A stretch of 64,000 nucleotides of DNA from the NCBI RefSeq assembly GCF_900100965.1, contig NZ_FMUJ01000001.1, positions 1,226,272 through 1,290,271 on the forward strand. The letters run 5' to 3'. Below the pieces are notes generated by a model. It worked only from the letters and a program-made list of their open reading frames with translations, did not search any database and was not told the origin of the DNA. Origin of the DNA: Variovorax sp. EL159 (lineage in GTDB: Bacteria; Pseudomonadota; Gammaproteobacteria; Burkholderiales; Burkholderiaceae_C). The position numbers were made by a program, and so were the translations under genes. Below, piece by piece: positions 1 through 10,181 of the stretch (its first letter is position 1; every line of letters begins with the position of its first letter).

Positions 1-330
1 TCTGCGGAGGAGGGCGCTTCGCAAGAGGCTGCCGCTCCAGTGGGCGAGCCCACGACCGTGGAGGCCGCGCCCGAGGTCTTGGAGGCCGCCACGGCGCAGG
101 TGGTCGAAAACGCCGCAGCAGCCGATGCGGTCGAGATCACGTCCGAGGCGGCGGTCGAGCACGAGCCCATCGCCGAACCGGCGGCCGAGTCGGCCGCAGA
201 CGCTGACGCGGTGCCGCAGGCCGAGGCCGCCCCAGCGCCCGAGCTCCTATCACAGCCAGAACCAGAACCCGACACCACGTCTCTGGACGAGGCCGATCCC
301 CACGCAGTTTCTCCCGGAAAAACCTCATGA
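1..330 (+). CDS. C-terminal tail of a protein cut by the left edge, probably ScpB
   Basis: An open frame enters from the left edge and stops with TGA at 328-330, giving 109 visible residues. The visible part is an extremely Ala/Glu/Pro-rich low-complexity acidic tail (runs such as [20 protein letters not shown]), with no folded domain in view. Its stop overlaps the rluB start (ATGA, 327-330), so the two are translationally coupled. In Burkholderiales the gene before rluB is usually scpB (segregation and condensation protein B), and ScpB proteins of this group often have long acidic tails; the name is therefore an inference from position and not from any visible ScpB motif. The tail composition resembles the N-terminal extension of RluB next door. 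Confidence 0.5.
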   Translation, partial: SAEEGASQEAAAPVGEPTTVEAAPEVLEAATAQVVENAAAADAVEITSEAAVEHEPIAEPAAESAADADAVPQAEAAPAPELLSQPEPEPDTTSLDEADPHAVSPGKTS

Positions 331-2126
331 GCCCATCCGACACCGACGACGCGGCAATGCCGCCGGTCGAGCCCGAAATCAAGAAGAAGAAAAGAGCGGC
401 TGCGCCCAAGAAGGCTGCGGGTGATGCTATTGAATCGGTAGCGCCTGAGGCTGTTGCGCCGGTGGAGGCCGAAGAGCCCAAGAAGCCGCGTGCCCGCAAG
501 AAAAAGCCTGTCGAACAGCCTGTGGCTGATGAGGCTGTGACGACCGTGCTCGAAGCGGCGCCAGTTGCCCCGGCCCCTGAAGCTGGCGCGGCTGCCGCAG
601 TTGAAGCGGCCCAGGTCGTTGCCGAGGCGCTCGAAGAAGATCGCGTTCCCGCACCGGTCGAGATATCGCGTCCTTCGGAAGAAGCGGCGCACGGCCATCG
701 CGACGACCAGGGCGAGGACGAAGAAGAGCCCGACGAAGAGGAAGACGACCTCGACCGTGCGCGCCGCGCCGCCGAGCGCGAGCAGCGCAACGCGCTTCCG
801 CCCGAGCCGATCCGCTTTGCCGACGTCATTTCGGGCCAGTTCGACGCCGACGAGGAAAGCCCCGAGGTGCCGCCGCTCAAGCGCGTGCTGCTGCCCGAAG
901 CCGATTCGCCCAAGCTGCACAAGGTGCTGGCGCAGGCCGGCCTTGGTTCGCGGCTCGAAATGGAGGCGCTGATCCTGCAGGGCCGCATCTCGGTCAACAA
1001 CGAACCTGCCCACATCGGCCAGCGCATCCAATACGGCGACCAGGTCAAGATCAACGGCAAGCCGATCCGCTATCGCATCGCGCCGCCGCCGCCGCGCGTG
1101 ATCGCGTACCACAAGCCCACCGGCGAGGTCGTCACGCACGACGATCCGCAGAACCGCCCGACCGTGTTTCGCAAGCTTCCGCGCCTGCAGCAGGGCAAGT
1201 GGCAGTCCGTCGGTCGGCTCGACCTGAACACCGAAGGCCTGCTGCTGTTCAGCAGCTCCGGTGACCTGGCCAACCAGCTCATGCATCCGCGTTTCGGCCT
1301 GGAGCGTGAGTACGCGGTGCGCGTGCTGGGTGCGCTCAGCAGCGAAGAAAAGCAGAAGCTCCTTGATGGCGTTCGCCTCGAGGACGGCATGGCCCAGTTC
1401 GGCACGATCGAAGAGGGCGGTGGCGAAGGTTCCAATTGCTGGTACCGCGTGACCATTTCCGAAGGTCGCAATCGCGAGGTTCGCCGGCTGTTCGAGTCGG
1501 TGGGCCATGCGGTCAGCCGGCTGATTCGTATCCGCTATGGCGCGATGGTGCTGCCGCGTGGCCTGAAGCGCGGCGCCTGGATGGAACTGGACGAGCGCGA
1601 CATCCGCGCGCTGTTCCAGGCGTCCGGTGGTGCGGCCGCGCGCCCGGCGGGCCCGCCGCAACGCGGCCCAGGCGGCTCCGAAGGTGGCGGTCGCAATGGT
1701 CGCAACAAGAAGCGCCGTGGCAATCGCAATGGCGGTGGCGGCCAGCAACCGCGCGGCGAGGGGCGCGATGCGCCGATCCCCAGTCCGCTGGGCGATGGCC
1801 GTCCCCCGCGTGGCGATCGGGGCGGTCGTGCCAACCGTGGCGGTGGCAACGGTGGCCCCCCGCAAGGGCAGGGGCGCCGTGGCAATGGCGGTGGCAACAA
1901 CCGCCAGGGCGGAGGCAATCGTCAGCAGGGCGACGACCGTCAGCCGAGCGGTGCCAACCAGCCTGATCCGATGAAGACCTCGCTGGGCTACATCGGCGCC
2001 GACAGCTTCTCGCGCCAGCGCAAGGAGCAACGCGGCGGCCCGGGTGGTCGCCGTGGCGGAGGCGGCGGTGGTGGCGGCTTCGGTGGCCAGGGTGGCCAAG
2101 GCGGCGGACGCCGTCGCGGGCGCTGA
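327..2126 (+). CDS. rluB: 23S rRNA pseudouridine(2605) synthase RluB with long low-complexity arms
   Basis: RluB converts a uridine of 23S rRNA (U2605 in E. coli) to pseudouridine during 50S assembly. The 599-residue product has an Ala/Lys/Glu-rich arm (about 1-185), an S4 RNA-binding domain (about 198-245, [21 protein letters not shown]), then the catalytic RsuA/RluB domain with the motif [13 protein letters not shown]; the catalytic Asp is about residue 299. From about residue 430 to the end it is a Gly/Arg/Asn/Gln-rich tail ending GGGRRRGR. Typical RluB is about 250-300 residues, so about half of this protein is disordered, presumably RNA-binding extension. The ATG overlaps the preceding stop by four bases. 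A 17-bp repeat found in two other genes lies at 426-442. Confidence 0.93.
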   Translation: MSPSDTDDAAMPPVEPEIKKKKRAAAPKKAAGDAIESVAPEAVAPVEAEEPKKPRARKKKPVEQPVADEAVTTVLEAAPVAPAPEAGAAAAVEAAQVVAEALEEDRVPAPVEISRPSEEAAHGHRDDQGEDEEEPDEEEDDLDRARRAAEREQRNALPPEPIRFADVISGQFDADEESPEVPPLKRVLLPEADSPKLHKVLAQAGLGSRLEMEALILQGRISVNNEPAHIGQRIQYGDQVKINGKPIRYRIAPPPPRVIAYHKPTGEVVTHDDPQNRPTVFRKLPRLQQGKWQSVGRLDLNTEGLLLFSSSGDLANQLMHPRFGLEREYAVRVLGALSSEEKQKLLDGVRLEDGMAQFGTIEEGGGEGSNCWYRVTISEGRNREVRRLFESVGHAVSRLIRIRYGAMVLPRGLKRGAWMELDERDIRALFQASGGAAARPAGPPQRGPGGSEGGGRNGRNKKRRGNRNGGGGQQPRGEGRDAPIPSPLGDGRPPRGDRGGRANRGGGNGGPPQGQGRRGNGGGNNRQGGGNRQQGDDRQPSGANQPDPMKTSLGYIGADSFSRQRKEQRGGPGGRRGGGGGGGGFGGQGGQGGGRRRGR

Positions 2127-2277
2127 AAGCCTGCCGTTTCAGCGCGGCCTTTCACGGGGTTTTCGCCAATCCCGGGGCTTGCGCCGGTTAAAATCAGAGG
2201 CTTTGTCGACTTGTGACGCAACAAATTCGTTGCAGTTGTGACAAAACACTTCAAAATCAAGCTCAGGAAGCATTTCA

Positions 2278-2703
2278 ATGGCTATCGAACGTACCCTTTC
2301 CATCATCAAGCCCGACGCCGTCGCCAAGAACGTCATCGGCAAGATCGTTTCCCGCTTCGAGGCTGCCGGCCTCAAGATCGTCGCCGCCAAGCTGGTGCAC
2401 CTGTCGCGCAACGAAGCAGAGCAGTTCTATTCGGTGCACAAGGAGCGTCCCTTCTTCAAGGACCTGGTCGAGTTCATGATCTCGGGCCCCGTGTTCGTGC
2501 AAGTGCTCGAAGGCGAAAACGCCATCGCCAAGAACCGTGACCTGATGGGCGCCACCGATCCGAAGAAGGCCGCCGCCGGTACCATCCGCGCCGACTTCGC
2601 CGACAGCATCGACGCCAACGCAGTCCATGGTTCGGACGCCCCTGAAACCGCAGCGAACGAAGTCTCGTTCTTCTTCGCCGGCCTCAACGTCTACGCACGC
2701 TGA
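2278..2703 (+). CDS. ndk: Nucleoside diphosphate kinase
   Basis: Ndk transfers the gamma phosphate from ATP to other nucleoside diphosphates through a phospho-histidine, balancing the cytoplasmic NTP pools. The 141-residue product has the family's normal length and starts [15 protein letters not shown]; the active-site region [15 protein letters not shown] contains the phosphorylated histidine. The ATG is preceded by AGGAAGC about 10 bases upstream. A 151-bp gap separates it from rluB, so it probably has its own promoter there, whereas rlmN follows after only 21 bases. Confidence 0.97.
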   Translation: MAIERTLSIIKPDAVAKNVIGKIVSRFEAAGLKIVAAKLVHLSRNEAEQFYSVHKERPFFKDLVEFMISGPVFVQVLEGENAIAKNRDLMGATDPKKAAAGTIRADFADSIDANAVHGSDAPETAANEVSFFFAGLNVYAR

Positions 2704-2724
2704 AGCTGTCTGTCGACTGATTCC

Positions 2725-3873
2725 ATGACCACGGCCAACCTGCTCGACTTCGATCTCGAGGGGTTGGCTGCGTTCTGCGAAAAACTCGGCGAGAAGCGTT
2801 TCCGCGCCACGCAGCTGTTCCGCTGGGTTCACCAGCGTGGCGCCAGCGACTTCACCCAGATGACGGATCTGGCCAAGTCGCTGCGCGAGAAACTCGCCAC
2901 CACCGCGCGCGTCGAGGCGCTCCCGGTTCTCACGCAGCACGAATCCAAGGACGGCACGATCAAGTGGCTGTTCGACGTCGGTGACGGCAATGCCGTCGAA
3001 GCCGTATTCATTCCCGAAGACGACCGCGGCACCCTGTGCGTGTCGTCTCAAGCCGGCTGTGCGGTCGGTTGCCGCTTTTGCTCGACCGGGCATCAGGGCT
3101 TCAGCCGCAACCTCAGCACGGGCGAAATCGTCGCCCAGCTGTGGTTTGCCGAGCACTTCCTTCGCAAGCACCTGAAGCGCGACGAGCGCGTCATCTCCAA
3201 CGTGGTGATGATGGGCATGGGCGAGCCGCTGCAGAACTACTCGGCGCTGGTGCCCGCCTTGCGCACCATGCTCGACGACAACGCCTATGGGCTGTCGCGC
3301 CGCCGCGTGACCGTGTCGACCTCCGGCGTCGTGCCGATGATCGACCGGCTGGGCGCCGATTGCCCCGTGGCCATGGCGGTGTCGCTGCATGCGCCCAACG
3401 ATGCGCTGCGCGACGACCTCGTGCCGCTCAATCGCAAGTATCCGATTGCCGAACTGCTCGAAGCCTGCAAGCGCTATCTGGTGCATGCGCCGCGCGACTT
3501 CATCACCTTCGAGTACTGCATGCTCGATGGCGTGAACGACCAGCCCGAGCACGCAAAGCAATTGATCGAACTCGTGCGAACGCATGGCGTTTCGTGCAAG
3601 TTCAACCTGATTCCATTCAATCCGTTTCCGGCCTCGGGCCTGCTGCGTTCGCCGCAGCCGCGTGTGCTGGCGTTCGCCAAGACGCTGAGCGAGGCCGGGC
3701 TCGTGACGACCGTGCGCAAGACGCGCGGCGACGACATCGATGCCGCCTGCGGACAGCTCGCCGGCGACGTCAAGGACCGCACCCGCGCGGCCGAGCGCAT
3801 GGCCCAGCGCCGCGCGACCGAGCGACCCATTGTTTTGCATCCGGTCCGAAAGACCGCCCCCCAGGAGCATTGA
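2725..3873 (+). CDS. rlmN: Dual-specificity RNA methyltransferase RlmN (radical SAM)
   Basis: RlmN methylates C2 of A2503 in 23S rRNA and of A37 in a subset of tRNAs by a radical-SAM mechanism. The 382-residue product has the usual length. The radical-SAM cluster motif CxxxCxxC is seen as [13 protein letters not shown], followed by [13 protein letters not shown] (SAM-binding GEP motif) and [10 protein letters not shown]; the second catalytic cysteine lies in the C-terminal [18 protein letters not shown]. It sits between ndk and the PilF/PilW gene, the standard beta-proteobacterial order, and ends 4 bases before the next start codon. Confidence 0.97.
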   Translation: MTTANLLDFDLEGLAAFCEKLGEKRFRATQLFRWVHQRGASDFTQMTDLAKSLREKLATTARVEALPVLTQHESKDGTIKWLFDVGDGNAVEAVFIPEDDRGTLCVSSQAGCAVGCRFCSTGHQGFSRNLSTGEIVAQLWFAEHFLRKHLKRDERVISNVVMMGMGEPLQNYSALVPALRTMLDDNAYGLSRRRVTVSTSGVVPMIDRLGADCPVAMAVSLHAPNDALRDDLVPLNRKYPIAELLEACKRYLVHAPRDFITFEYCMLDGVNDQPEHAKQLIELVRTHGVSCKFNLIPFNPFPASGLLRSPQPRVLAFAKTLSEAGLVTTVRKTRGDDIDAACGQLAGDVKDRTRAAERMAQRRATERPIVLHPVRKTAPQEH

Positions 3874-3877
3874 CGCA

Positions 3878-4732
3878 ATGAGCATGGCCTTTCCGATGAC
3901 GACCGCAAGCGCGCAGCGAATGCTGGCCGCGAGTTTTGCCGGCGTTGCCGTGGCGTTTCTGCTCGGAGGCTGCGTCAACACGCGGACCACCACCACCAGC
4001 CTGGCCGACAGCAGTTCGAGCCAGGGCTCGGAGATCGTGACCGAGTCCGACGAGACCAGCCGGCAGCGCCGCGCGCGCCTGCGCATGGAACTTGCCTCCG
4101 GCTATTTCCAGAACGGCCAGACCACCGTGGCCCTTGACGAGATCAAGCAGGCGCTGGTCGCCGACCCGAACTACGCCGACGCCTACAACCTGCGCGGCCT
4201 GGTCTACATGCGGCTCGAAGATGCCGGCATGGCAGAAGACAGCTTCCGCCGCGCCATTGCCATCAATCCGCGCGACCCCAACATCCGCCACAACTACGGT
4301 TGGCTGCTGTGCCAGCAGAACCGGTATGGCGATGCGGCGCAACAGTTCACCGAAGCGCTCGCGGTGCCCGGCTATACCGACCGCGCCAAGACGCTGATGA
4401 CGCAAGGCGTCTGCGAGCTCAAGGCCGGCCTTCGCCCGCAGGCCGAGCGCAGCCTGATGCAGGCCTACGAGCTCGACGCCGGCAATCCGGTGGTCGGCTT
4501 CAACCTAGCCTCGGTGCTCGCGCAGCGCGAAGAATGGTCGCGCGCGCAGTTCTACATCCGCCGCGTCAACAACAGCCCCTCGGCCAGTGCCGAGACGCTC
4601 TGGCTCGGCATCAAGATCGAGCGCAAGCTCAACAACCGCGAGGCCGTTGCACAGTTGGGAGGCCAACTGCAGCGACGTTTCCCCCAGTCGCGGGAGGCAT
4701 CAGCGTACGAGCGCGGGAATTTCAATGACTGA
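3878..4732 (+). CDS. pilW: Type IV pilus biogenesis/stability protein PilW (PilF), TPR lipoprotein
   Basis: PilF/PilW is an outer-membrane lipoprotein needed for assembly and stability of type IV pilus secretin multimers. The 284-residue product begins with a signal peptide and a lipobox (AVAFLLGGC, cysteine about residue 31), followed by TPR units (for example ADPNYADAYNLRGLVYMRLEDAGMAEDSFRRAIAINPRDPNIRHNYGWLL). The frame is open further upstream, but the ATG at 3878 gives the signal peptide and lies just after the rlmN stop. The gene overlaps rodZ by 8 bases. The same TPR/operon position is annotated pilF in other genomes. Confidence 0.92.
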   Translation: MSMAFPMTTASAQRMLAASFAGVAVAFLLGGCVNTRTTTTSLADSSSSQGSEIVTESDETSRQRRARLRMELASGYFQNGQTTVALDEIKQALVADPNYADAYNLRGLVYMRLEDAGMAEDSFRRAIAINPRDPNIRHNYGWLLCQQNRYGDAAQQFTEALAVPGYTDRAKTLMTQGVCELKAGLRPQAERSLMQAYELDAGNPVVGFNLASVLAQREEWSRAQFYIRRVNNSPSASAETLWLGIKIERKLNNREAVAQLGGQLQRRFPQSREASAYERGNFND

Positions 4733-5672
4733 TCGGGTTTCGGAGTTCGGCACTTCCGCGGCGCAGCCGCTCGAGGAAGGCGACATCACGCACAAGACAG
4801 CGGGCGACCTGCTTCGCGAAGCGCGCGAGGCCCACGGGCTGCACATCGAAATGGTGGCGGCCGCGCTGAAGGTGCCACCACAGAAACTCATGGCGCTCGA
4901 AGCGGACGACATCGCCTCGCTGCCCGATCCGGTCTTCGCGCGCGCATTGGCCAGCAGCGTCTGCCGGGCACTGCGCATCGACCCCGCACCGGTGCTGGCA
5001 AAGCTGCCGAGCACGCAGAGGGTGTCGCTGGCCGTGGCCGATCGCACCATCAAGACGAACATCAGCTCGGGAACGCCGCGCTGGAACAACAACGGTGGCC
5101 GCTCGAGCGGATTGCCGTCGCGTGCGGTGCTGACGGTCGTGGTGCTGCTGCTGGTTGGTGCGGGTGCGCTTTTCTGGCTGCCCCAGTCGGTTTTCGATCA
5201 GATTGGCGCCTCCGTCTCGCGCCTGACCGCGCGCAGCGAGCCCGATGCGGCTTCGACGACCGAGCCACCTGCGAGCGGACAGCCTTCGGGCGGCACAGGC
5301 GTGGTGGCTGAAACCGCTCCTACGCAATCTGCGGCACCGAGCGGGCCTGTGAGCGATGCGCCGGCAGCCAATGCCAACGCTGCGGCGGCGCCAGTGGCTG
5401 CCGCTCCCGCAGCCCCGGCAGAGAGCAGCAGCCAGCAGCTCGTTTTCGTCGCGCGCGAAGAATGCTGGATCACCGTGACCGAGGCTGGCGGCAAGCAACT
5501 GCTGCGCCGCAGCCTGCAGGCCGGCGAAACGGTCGGGCTGTCGGGCACCTTGCCGCTGTCCGTGGTGGTGGGCCGCGCCTCGGCTGTCGATGTGCAGGTG
5601 CGCGGAAAGGCCTACGATCTGAAGCCTGTCACCCGTGGTGGTGGCGTGGCTCGTTTCGAGGTGACATCGTGA
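4725..5672 (+). CDS. rodZ: Cytoskeletal protein RodZ (helix-turn-helix, single membrane pass)
   Basis: RodZ is a bitopic inner-membrane protein that links MreB filaments to the elongation machinery and so sets rod shape. The 315-residue product has an Xre-type HTH (about 25-90, [34 protein letters not shown]), one membrane helix (about 130-150, [19 protein letters not shown]), an Ala/Pro/Ser-rich periplasmic linker and the C-terminal DUF4115 beta domain ([29 protein letters not shown]). The ATG at 4725 overlaps the pilW end; the frame upstream of it has no RodZ-like sequence. The stop overlaps the GTG start of ispG by three bases (GTGA). Confidence 0.92.
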   Translation: MTDRVSEFGTSAAQPLEEGDITHKTAGDLLREAREAHGLHIEMVAAALKVPPQKLMALEADDIASLPDPVFARALASSVCRALRIDPAPVLAKLPSTQRVSLAVADRTIKTNISSGTPRWNNNGGRSSGLPSRAVLTVVVLLLVGAGALFWLPQSVFDQIGASVSRLTARSEPDAASTTEPPASGQPSGGTGVVAETAPTQSAAPSGPVSDAPAANANAAAAPVAAAPAAPAESSSQQLVFVAREECWITVTEAGGKQLLRRSLQAGETVGLSGTLPLSVVVGRASAVDVQVRGKAYDLKPVTRGGGVARFEVTS

Positions 5673-6946
5673 CCGACTGCACTCCCCAGCCCATCGAATC
5701 GGCGGCCCCGAAGCCGCGCCGTTCGCGCCAGGCCAGCGTGGTCTGGGGCTCGCGTGTCGTCACGGTCGGTGGCGACGCGCCGGTTCGCGTTCAGTCGATG
5801 ACGAACACCGACACGGTCGATGCCATCGGCACGGCCATCCAGGTCAAGGAACTGGCCATTGCTGGCTCGGAGATGGTGCGCATCACCGTCAACACGCCCG
5901 AGGCGGCGGCGCAGGTGCCTTACATCCGCGAGCAGCTCGACCGCATGGGCATCGACGTGCCGCTGGTCGGCGACTTCCACTACAACGGCCATCGCCTGTT
6001 GACCGACTATCCGGCCTGTGCCGAGGCGCTGAGCAAGTACCGCATCAACCCCGGCAATGTCGGCAAGGGCGACAAGCACGATCGCCAGTTCGGCCAAATG
6101 ATCGACGCCGCCATGCGTTGGAGCAAGCCGGTGCGTATCGGCGTGAACTGGGGCAGCCTCGACCAGGAACTGCTTGCGAGCCTGATGGACATCAACAGCC
6201 AGCGTGCCGAGCCCTGGGACGCCAAGCAGGTGATGTACGAAGCGTTGATCACCTCGGCCATCGAATCGGCCAGGCTGGCCGAATCGATGGGCATGGCCGG
6301 CAACCAGGTCATCCTGTCGTGCAAGGTGAGCGGCGTGCAAGACCTGATCTCGGTCTACCGCGAACTCGCGAAGCGTTGCGACTATCCGCTGCACCTCGGC
6401 CTGACCGAGGCCGGCATGGGCACCAAGGGCACGGTGGCATCGGCCACGGCCTTGTCGATCCTGCTGCAAGAGGGCATTGGCGACACGATCCGTGTGTCGC
6501 TCACGCCGCAGCCGGGCGAATCGCGCACGCAAGAAGTCGTGATTGCCTCCGAGATCCTCCAGGCCCTGGGCCTGCGGATCTTCGTGCCGAGCGTCACCGC
6601 CTGCCCGGGCTGTGGCCGCACCACGAGCACGACCTTCCAGGAGCTGGCCAAGCAGATCGACGACTACCTGCGCATGCAGATGCCGGTCTGGCGCAAGAAA
6701 TATCCGGGCGTCGAGACGATGAAGGTGGCCGTCATGGGCTGCATCGTCAACGGCCCTGGCGAGAGCAAGCACGCCGACATCGGCATCAGCCTGCCCGGTA
6801 CTGGCGAAGCGCCCGCCGCGCCGGTCTTCATCGACGGCGAAAAGGCCCTCACGTTGCGCGGCGACAATATCGCCAACGAGTTCCATCAACTCGTCGAAAC
6901 CTACATCGAAAAGCGCTTCGGCGGCGAGCACGCCGTCGCTGCCTGA
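5669..6946 (+). CDS. ispG: 4-hydroxy-3-methylbut-2-en-1-yl diphosphate synthase IspG (GcpE)
   Basis: IspG is the [4Fe-4S] enzyme of the MEP pathway that reduces the cyclic diphosphate MEcPP to HMBPP, the penultimate step to IPP/DMAPP. The 425-residue product has the TIM-barrel domain ([40 protein letters not shown]) and the C-terminal cluster-binding cysteines in [16 protein letters not shown] and [19 protein letters not shown]. The start is taken as GTG at 5669, overlapping the rodZ stop; the alternative upstream frame only shadows rodZ. hisS follows after 15 bases. Confidence 0.96.
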   Translation: MTDCTPQPIESAAPKPRRSRQASVVWGSRVVTVGGDAPVRVQSMTNTDTVDAIGTAIQVKELAIAGSEMVRITVNTPEAAAQVPYIREQLDRMGIDVPLVGDFHYNGHRLLTDYPACAEALSKYRINPGNVGKGDKHDRQFGQMIDAAMRWSKPVRIGVNWGSLDQELLASLMDINSQRAEPWDAKQVMYEALITSAIESARLAESMGMAGNQVILSCKVSGVQDLISVYRELAKRCDYPLHLGLTEAGMGTKGTVASATALSILLQEGIGDTIRVSLTPQPGESRTQEVVIASEILQALGLRIFVPSVTACPGCGRTTSTTFQELAKQIDDYLRMQMPVWRKKYPGVETMKVAVMGCIVNGPGESKHADIGISLPGTGEAPAAPVFIDGEKALTLRGDNIANEFHQLVETYIEKRFGGEHAVAA

Positions 6947-6961
6947 CACCTCCGCAGACTC

Positions 6962-8272
6962 ATGGCTGAAAAATTGAATGCCGTCAAAGGCATGAACGAC
7001 ATATTGCCGCCCGAATCGGCGCGCTGGGAGTGGCTCGAAGCCACCGTGCGCGACCTGATGGGGCGCTATGCGTACCGTAACGTCCGCACGCCGATCCTGG
7101 AGCACACCGCGCTGTTCGTGCGCGGCATCGGCGAGGTGACCGACATCGTCGAGAAGGAGATGTATTCCTTCCACGACCGCTCCGACAAGTACGGCGACAA
7201 CGATCACCTGACGCTGCGACCCGAGAACACCGCCGGCCTGGTGCGCGCGGTGATCGAACACAACATGCTCTACGACGGCGGCAAGCGCCTCTGGTACATC
7301 GGCCCGATGTTCCGGCGCGAGAAGCCGCAGCGGGGGCGTTTTCGCCAGTTCCACCAGATCGGCGCGGAGGCCCTCGGCTTTGCCGGCCCCGACGTCGATG
7401 CCGAGCTGATCCTGCTCGCGAACGCGCTCTGGAAGCGGATCGGCCTGACCGACGTTCGCCTCGAACTCAACAGCCTGGGCCAGCCTGCGGAGCGTGCGCA
7501 GCACCGCGCGCAGCTCATCGCCCACTTCGAGGCGCATGCCGACAAGCTCGACGAAGACGGCAAGCGCCGCCTGCACAGCAATCCGCTGCGCATCCTCGAC
7601 ACCAAGAATCCGGCGATGAAGGAAGTCGTCGAGTCGGCACCGAAGCTGATCGACTTTCTCGGCGCCGAATCGCTGGCGCACTTCAATGGCCTGAAGGCCA
7701 TCCTCGATGCGAATGGCGTGAGCTACACCATCAACCCGCGTCTGGTGCGTGGGCTCGATTACTACAACCTCAGCGTGTTCGAGTTCGTGACCGATCGCCT
7801 CGGCTCGCAGGGCACGGTGTGCGCGGGCGGCCGCTACGACGACCTCATCACGCAGATCGGCGGCAAGCCGGCGCCAGCCGTGGGCTGGGCGATGGGCGTG
7901 GAGCGCGTGCTCGACCTGATGAAAGAGCAGGGCACTCACATCCCCATGCCGGTGCCCGACGTTTACGCGGTCGTGCCTGATGCCGCGGCCATGCCGGTGG
8001 TGTTGCACACACTGCAGCAGTTGCGCGATGCAGGCGTGCGCGTGCAGATGCATGCGGCCACGGTCGATGGCCTTGGCAGCTTCAAGTCGCAGTTCAAGCG
8101 GGCCGACAACAGCGGTGCCACCTACGCTCTGATCTTCGGTGCCGATGAACTCGCACGTGGTGAAGTGACTCTCAAGGCGCTGCGCGACGGAAGCGGCGCG
8201 CAAACTTTCCGAACGCTTGCTGAAGTGGCCACCTGGGCCACCACCCTACAATCGCCGGCTCCCAACATCTGA
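6962..8272 (+). CDS. hisS: Histidine--tRNA ligase
   Basis: HisS charges tRNA-His with histidine. The 436-residue product has class II synthetase motifs: motif 2 ([29 protein letters not shown]), the histidine-specific loop [13 protein letters not shown], and motif 3 region [30 protein letters not shown], then an anticodon-binding domain. It starts [18 protein letters not shown], the normal HisRS N-terminus. A HisZ paralogue lies at 15765-16925 in the same block. The yfgM-like gene follows 6 bases later. Confidence 0.97.
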   Translation: MAEKLNAVKGMNDILPPESARWEWLEATVRDLMGRYAYRNVRTPILEHTALFVRGIGEVTDIVEKEMYSFHDRSDKYGDNDHLTLRPENTAGLVRAVIEHNMLYDGGKRLWYIGPMFRREKPQRGRFRQFHQIGAEALGFAGPDVDAELILLANALWKRIGLTDVRLELNSLGQPAERAQHRAQLIAHFEAHADKLDEDGKRRLHSNPLRILDTKNPAMKEVVESAPKLIDFLGAESLAHFNGLKAILDANGVSYTINPRLVRGLDYYNLSVFEFVTDRLGSQGTVCAGGRYDDLITQIGGKPAPAVGWAMGVERVLDLMKEQGTHIPMPVPDVYAVVPDAAAMPVVLHTLQQLRDAGVRVQMHAATVDGLGSFKSQFKRADNSGATYALIFGADELARGEVTLKALRDGSGAQTFRTLAEVATWATTLQSPAPNI

Positions 8273-8278
8273 CAGCGC

Positions 8279-8971
8279 ATGGCAACCCATCTCGATCTCG
8301 AAGAACAGGAACAGCTCGACCAGCTCAAGCATTTCTGGAATACCTACGGCACCCTGATCACCTGGGTCGTGCTGCTTGCCGCCGGTGCTTTCCTGGCGTG
8401 GAACGGCTGGCAGTACTTCCAGCGCAACAAAGCGGCGCAGGCTGCCGCGCTCTACGACGAGGTCGAGCGCAGCACGCAGTCCGGCGACGTCGAGCGCATC
8501 CAGCGCGTGCTGGGCGACATGAAAGAGCGTTTCGCCACCACCACCTATGCGCAACAGGCCGGCCTGCTGGTCGCCAAGACCTTGTACGAGAAGGGCAATG
8601 CCGAAGGCTCGCGCGCTGCGCTGGGCTGGGTGGCTCAGAACGCCATCGACCCCGGCTACCAGGTGATCGCCAAGTTGCGCCTCTCGGCCGAACTGCTCGA
8701 CAGCAAGTCCTACGACGAAGCCTTGAAGCAGCTCGACGGCAAGGTCCCCGCAGAATTCGAGCCGCTGGTGGCCGATCGCAAGGGCGACATCTACCTGGCC
8801 CAAGGCAAGCGCGACGAAGCACAGCTCGAGTACCGCAAGGCCTGGACGGGTCTGGGTGCCGCCTCCGACTATCGCCGCCTGATCGAGATCAAGCTCAACG
8901 CGGTCGGTGTCGACCCGAAGAGCCTGGCCCCGGTCGTCACTGTAACTCCCGCAGCCTCCAAAACTCCCTGA
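8279..8971 (+). CDS. yfgM: YfgM-family TPR protein, SecYEG/PpiD-associated
   Basis: YfgM is a bitopic inner-membrane protein with a periplasmic TPR domain that associates with SecYEG and PpiD in E. coli. The 230-residue product has a short cytoplasmic start (MATHLDLEEQEQLDQLKHFWNTYG), one membrane helix (about 22-41, TLITWVVLLAAGAFLAWNGWQYF) and TPR-like repeats up to about residue 215. Its place between hisS and bamB is the canonical one, linking export through SecYEG with outer-membrane assembly. bamB begins 7 bases after its stop. Confidence 0.9.
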   Translation: MATHLDLEEQEQLDQLKHFWNTYGTLITWVVLLAAGAFLAWNGWQYFQRNKAAQAAALYDEVERSTQSGDVERIQRVLGDMKERFATTTYAQQAGLLVAKTLYEKGNAEGSRAALGWVAQNAIDPGYQVIAKLRLSAELLDSKSYDEALKQLDGKVPAEFEPLVADRKGDIYLAQGKRDEAQLEYRKAWTGLGAASDYRRLIEIKLNAVGVDPKSLAPVVTVTPAASKTP

Positions 8972-8978
8972 CCGCATC

Positions 8979-10121
8979 ATGAATTTCAAGCGTCTCATGC
9001 CTGAATCGACCGCCCTGCGTGCGGGATCAGCTATTGTTTTGGTAGCGCTCCTGGCCGCCTGTTCTGGCACCAGCAAGCCGAAGCCAGCCGAGCTTCCTGC
9101 CAACCCGTCCCTGATGGGCGTGCGCCAGGCCTGGACGGTGAAGATTCCGGACGTCGGCTTCCCCCTCACCACCGATGTCAGCGGCGACACGGTGACCGTG
9201 GCGGGCAGCGACGGCACGGTGGTCGCCATCGACGCGCGTGCCGGTCGCGAGACCTGGCGTGGCAACGCCGGCGCCCCGCTGGCTGCAGGCGTCGGTAGCG
9301 ACGGCGCGATGGCCGCCGTGGTCACGACCAACAACGAACTGGTTGCGCTGCAAAACGGCAAGGTCCTCTGGAAGCAGAAGCTGTCGGCCCAAGCCTTTAC
9401 CGCACCGCTGGTCGCTGGCCGCCGCGTGTTCGTGCAGACCGCCGACCGCAGCATCAGCGCCTGGGACGGCCAGAGCGGCCGTCGCCTCTGGATCCAGCAG
9501 CGCGCTGGTGAAAACCTCGTGCTGCGCAAGGCCGGTGTGCTGATCGCCGTGGGCGACACGCTGGTGGCCGGCATCGGTGGCAGACTGGTGGGCATCAATC
9601 CGGCCAACGGCACCTCGCGTTGGGAATCGCCCATTGCAGCGCCGCGCGGCACCAACGACGTGGAGCGCCTGGTCGACCTGACCGGCAGCGTGAGCCGCGT
9701 CGGTGATTCGGTCTGCGCGCGTGCGTACTACGCCAGCGTCGGCTGCGTCGAAACCCAGCGCGGCGCGCTGGCGTGGAGCAAGCCAGCCATGGGCGCCGAT
9801 GGCGTCAGTGGGGACCAGAGCTTTGTCTATGGCACCGAGACTGACGGCAGCGTCGTGGCCTGGCGTCGTACCGACGGCGAGCGCGCCTGGCAATCGACCC
9901 GCTTCAAGAACCGTGAACTGACCTCGCCGCTGGCTGTGGGCCGCTCGCTCATCATTGGCGAGAACACCGGAACCCTGCACTTCGTTTCGCGCGAAGACGG
10001 CGCACTGCTCAATCGCGTCACGCCCGATGGCTCAGCCATCACCGTCGCGCCGGTCTTGGCTGGCAACACGGTCGTGATCGTGACCGCCAAGGGTGGCGTG
10101 TTTGGTTACCGCCCTGAATAA
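8979..10121 (+). CDS. bamB: Outer-membrane assembly lipoprotein BamB
   Basis: BamB is the beta-propeller lipoprotein of the BAM complex, which folds beta-barrel proteins into the outer membrane. The 380-residue product has a lipoprotein signal peptide (GSAIVLVALLAACSG, lipid cysteine about residue 28) and PQQ-like propeller blades such as GSDGTVVAIDARAGRETWRGNAGAPLAAG and WDGQSGRRLWIQQRAGE. A 17-bp repeat (9030-9046), also found in rluB and nadD, codes for part of the hydrophobic core of the signal peptide. der follows after 60 bases with a pyrimidine-rich leader. Confidence 0.95.
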   Translation: MNFKRLMPESTALRAGSAIVLVALLAACSGTSKPKPAELPANPSLMGVRQAWTVKIPDVGFPLTTDVSGDTVTVAGSDGTVVAIDARAGRETWRGNAGAPLAAGVGSDGAMAAVVTTNNELVALQNGKVLWKQKLSAQAFTAPLVAGRRVFVQTADRSISAWDGQSGRRLWIQQRAGENLVLRKAGVLIAVGDTLVAGIGGRLVGINPANGTSRWESPIAAPRGTNDVERLVDLTGSVSRVGDSVCARAYYASVGCVETQRGALAWSKPAMGADGVSGDQSFVYGTETDGSVVAWRRTDGERAWQSTRFKNRELTSPLAVGRSLIIGENTGTLHFVSREDGALLNRVTPDGSAITVAPVLAGNTVVIVTAKGGVFGYRPE

Positions 10122-10181
10122 CTTCTCCTTTTCTCTCTCCCAAGGCCCGACCATGAAAACCGCGCCATCGAAAGGCCGGCC

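Noticed and set aside
2127..2277. ndk promoter with TAAAAT at 2189-2194
   Set aside because: No -35 box at an acceptable distance could be matched, so no promoter was reported as a feature.
2275..4086. Long antisense open frame over ndk and rlmN
   Set aside because: It lies opposite two clearly coding genes, has low-complexity His/Arg-rich composition, and is a by-product of high G+C codon usage.
5612..8203. 863-residue antisense open frame over ispG and hisS
   Set aside because: Both real genes on the plus strand have full family motifs; the antisense frame has no recognisable domain.
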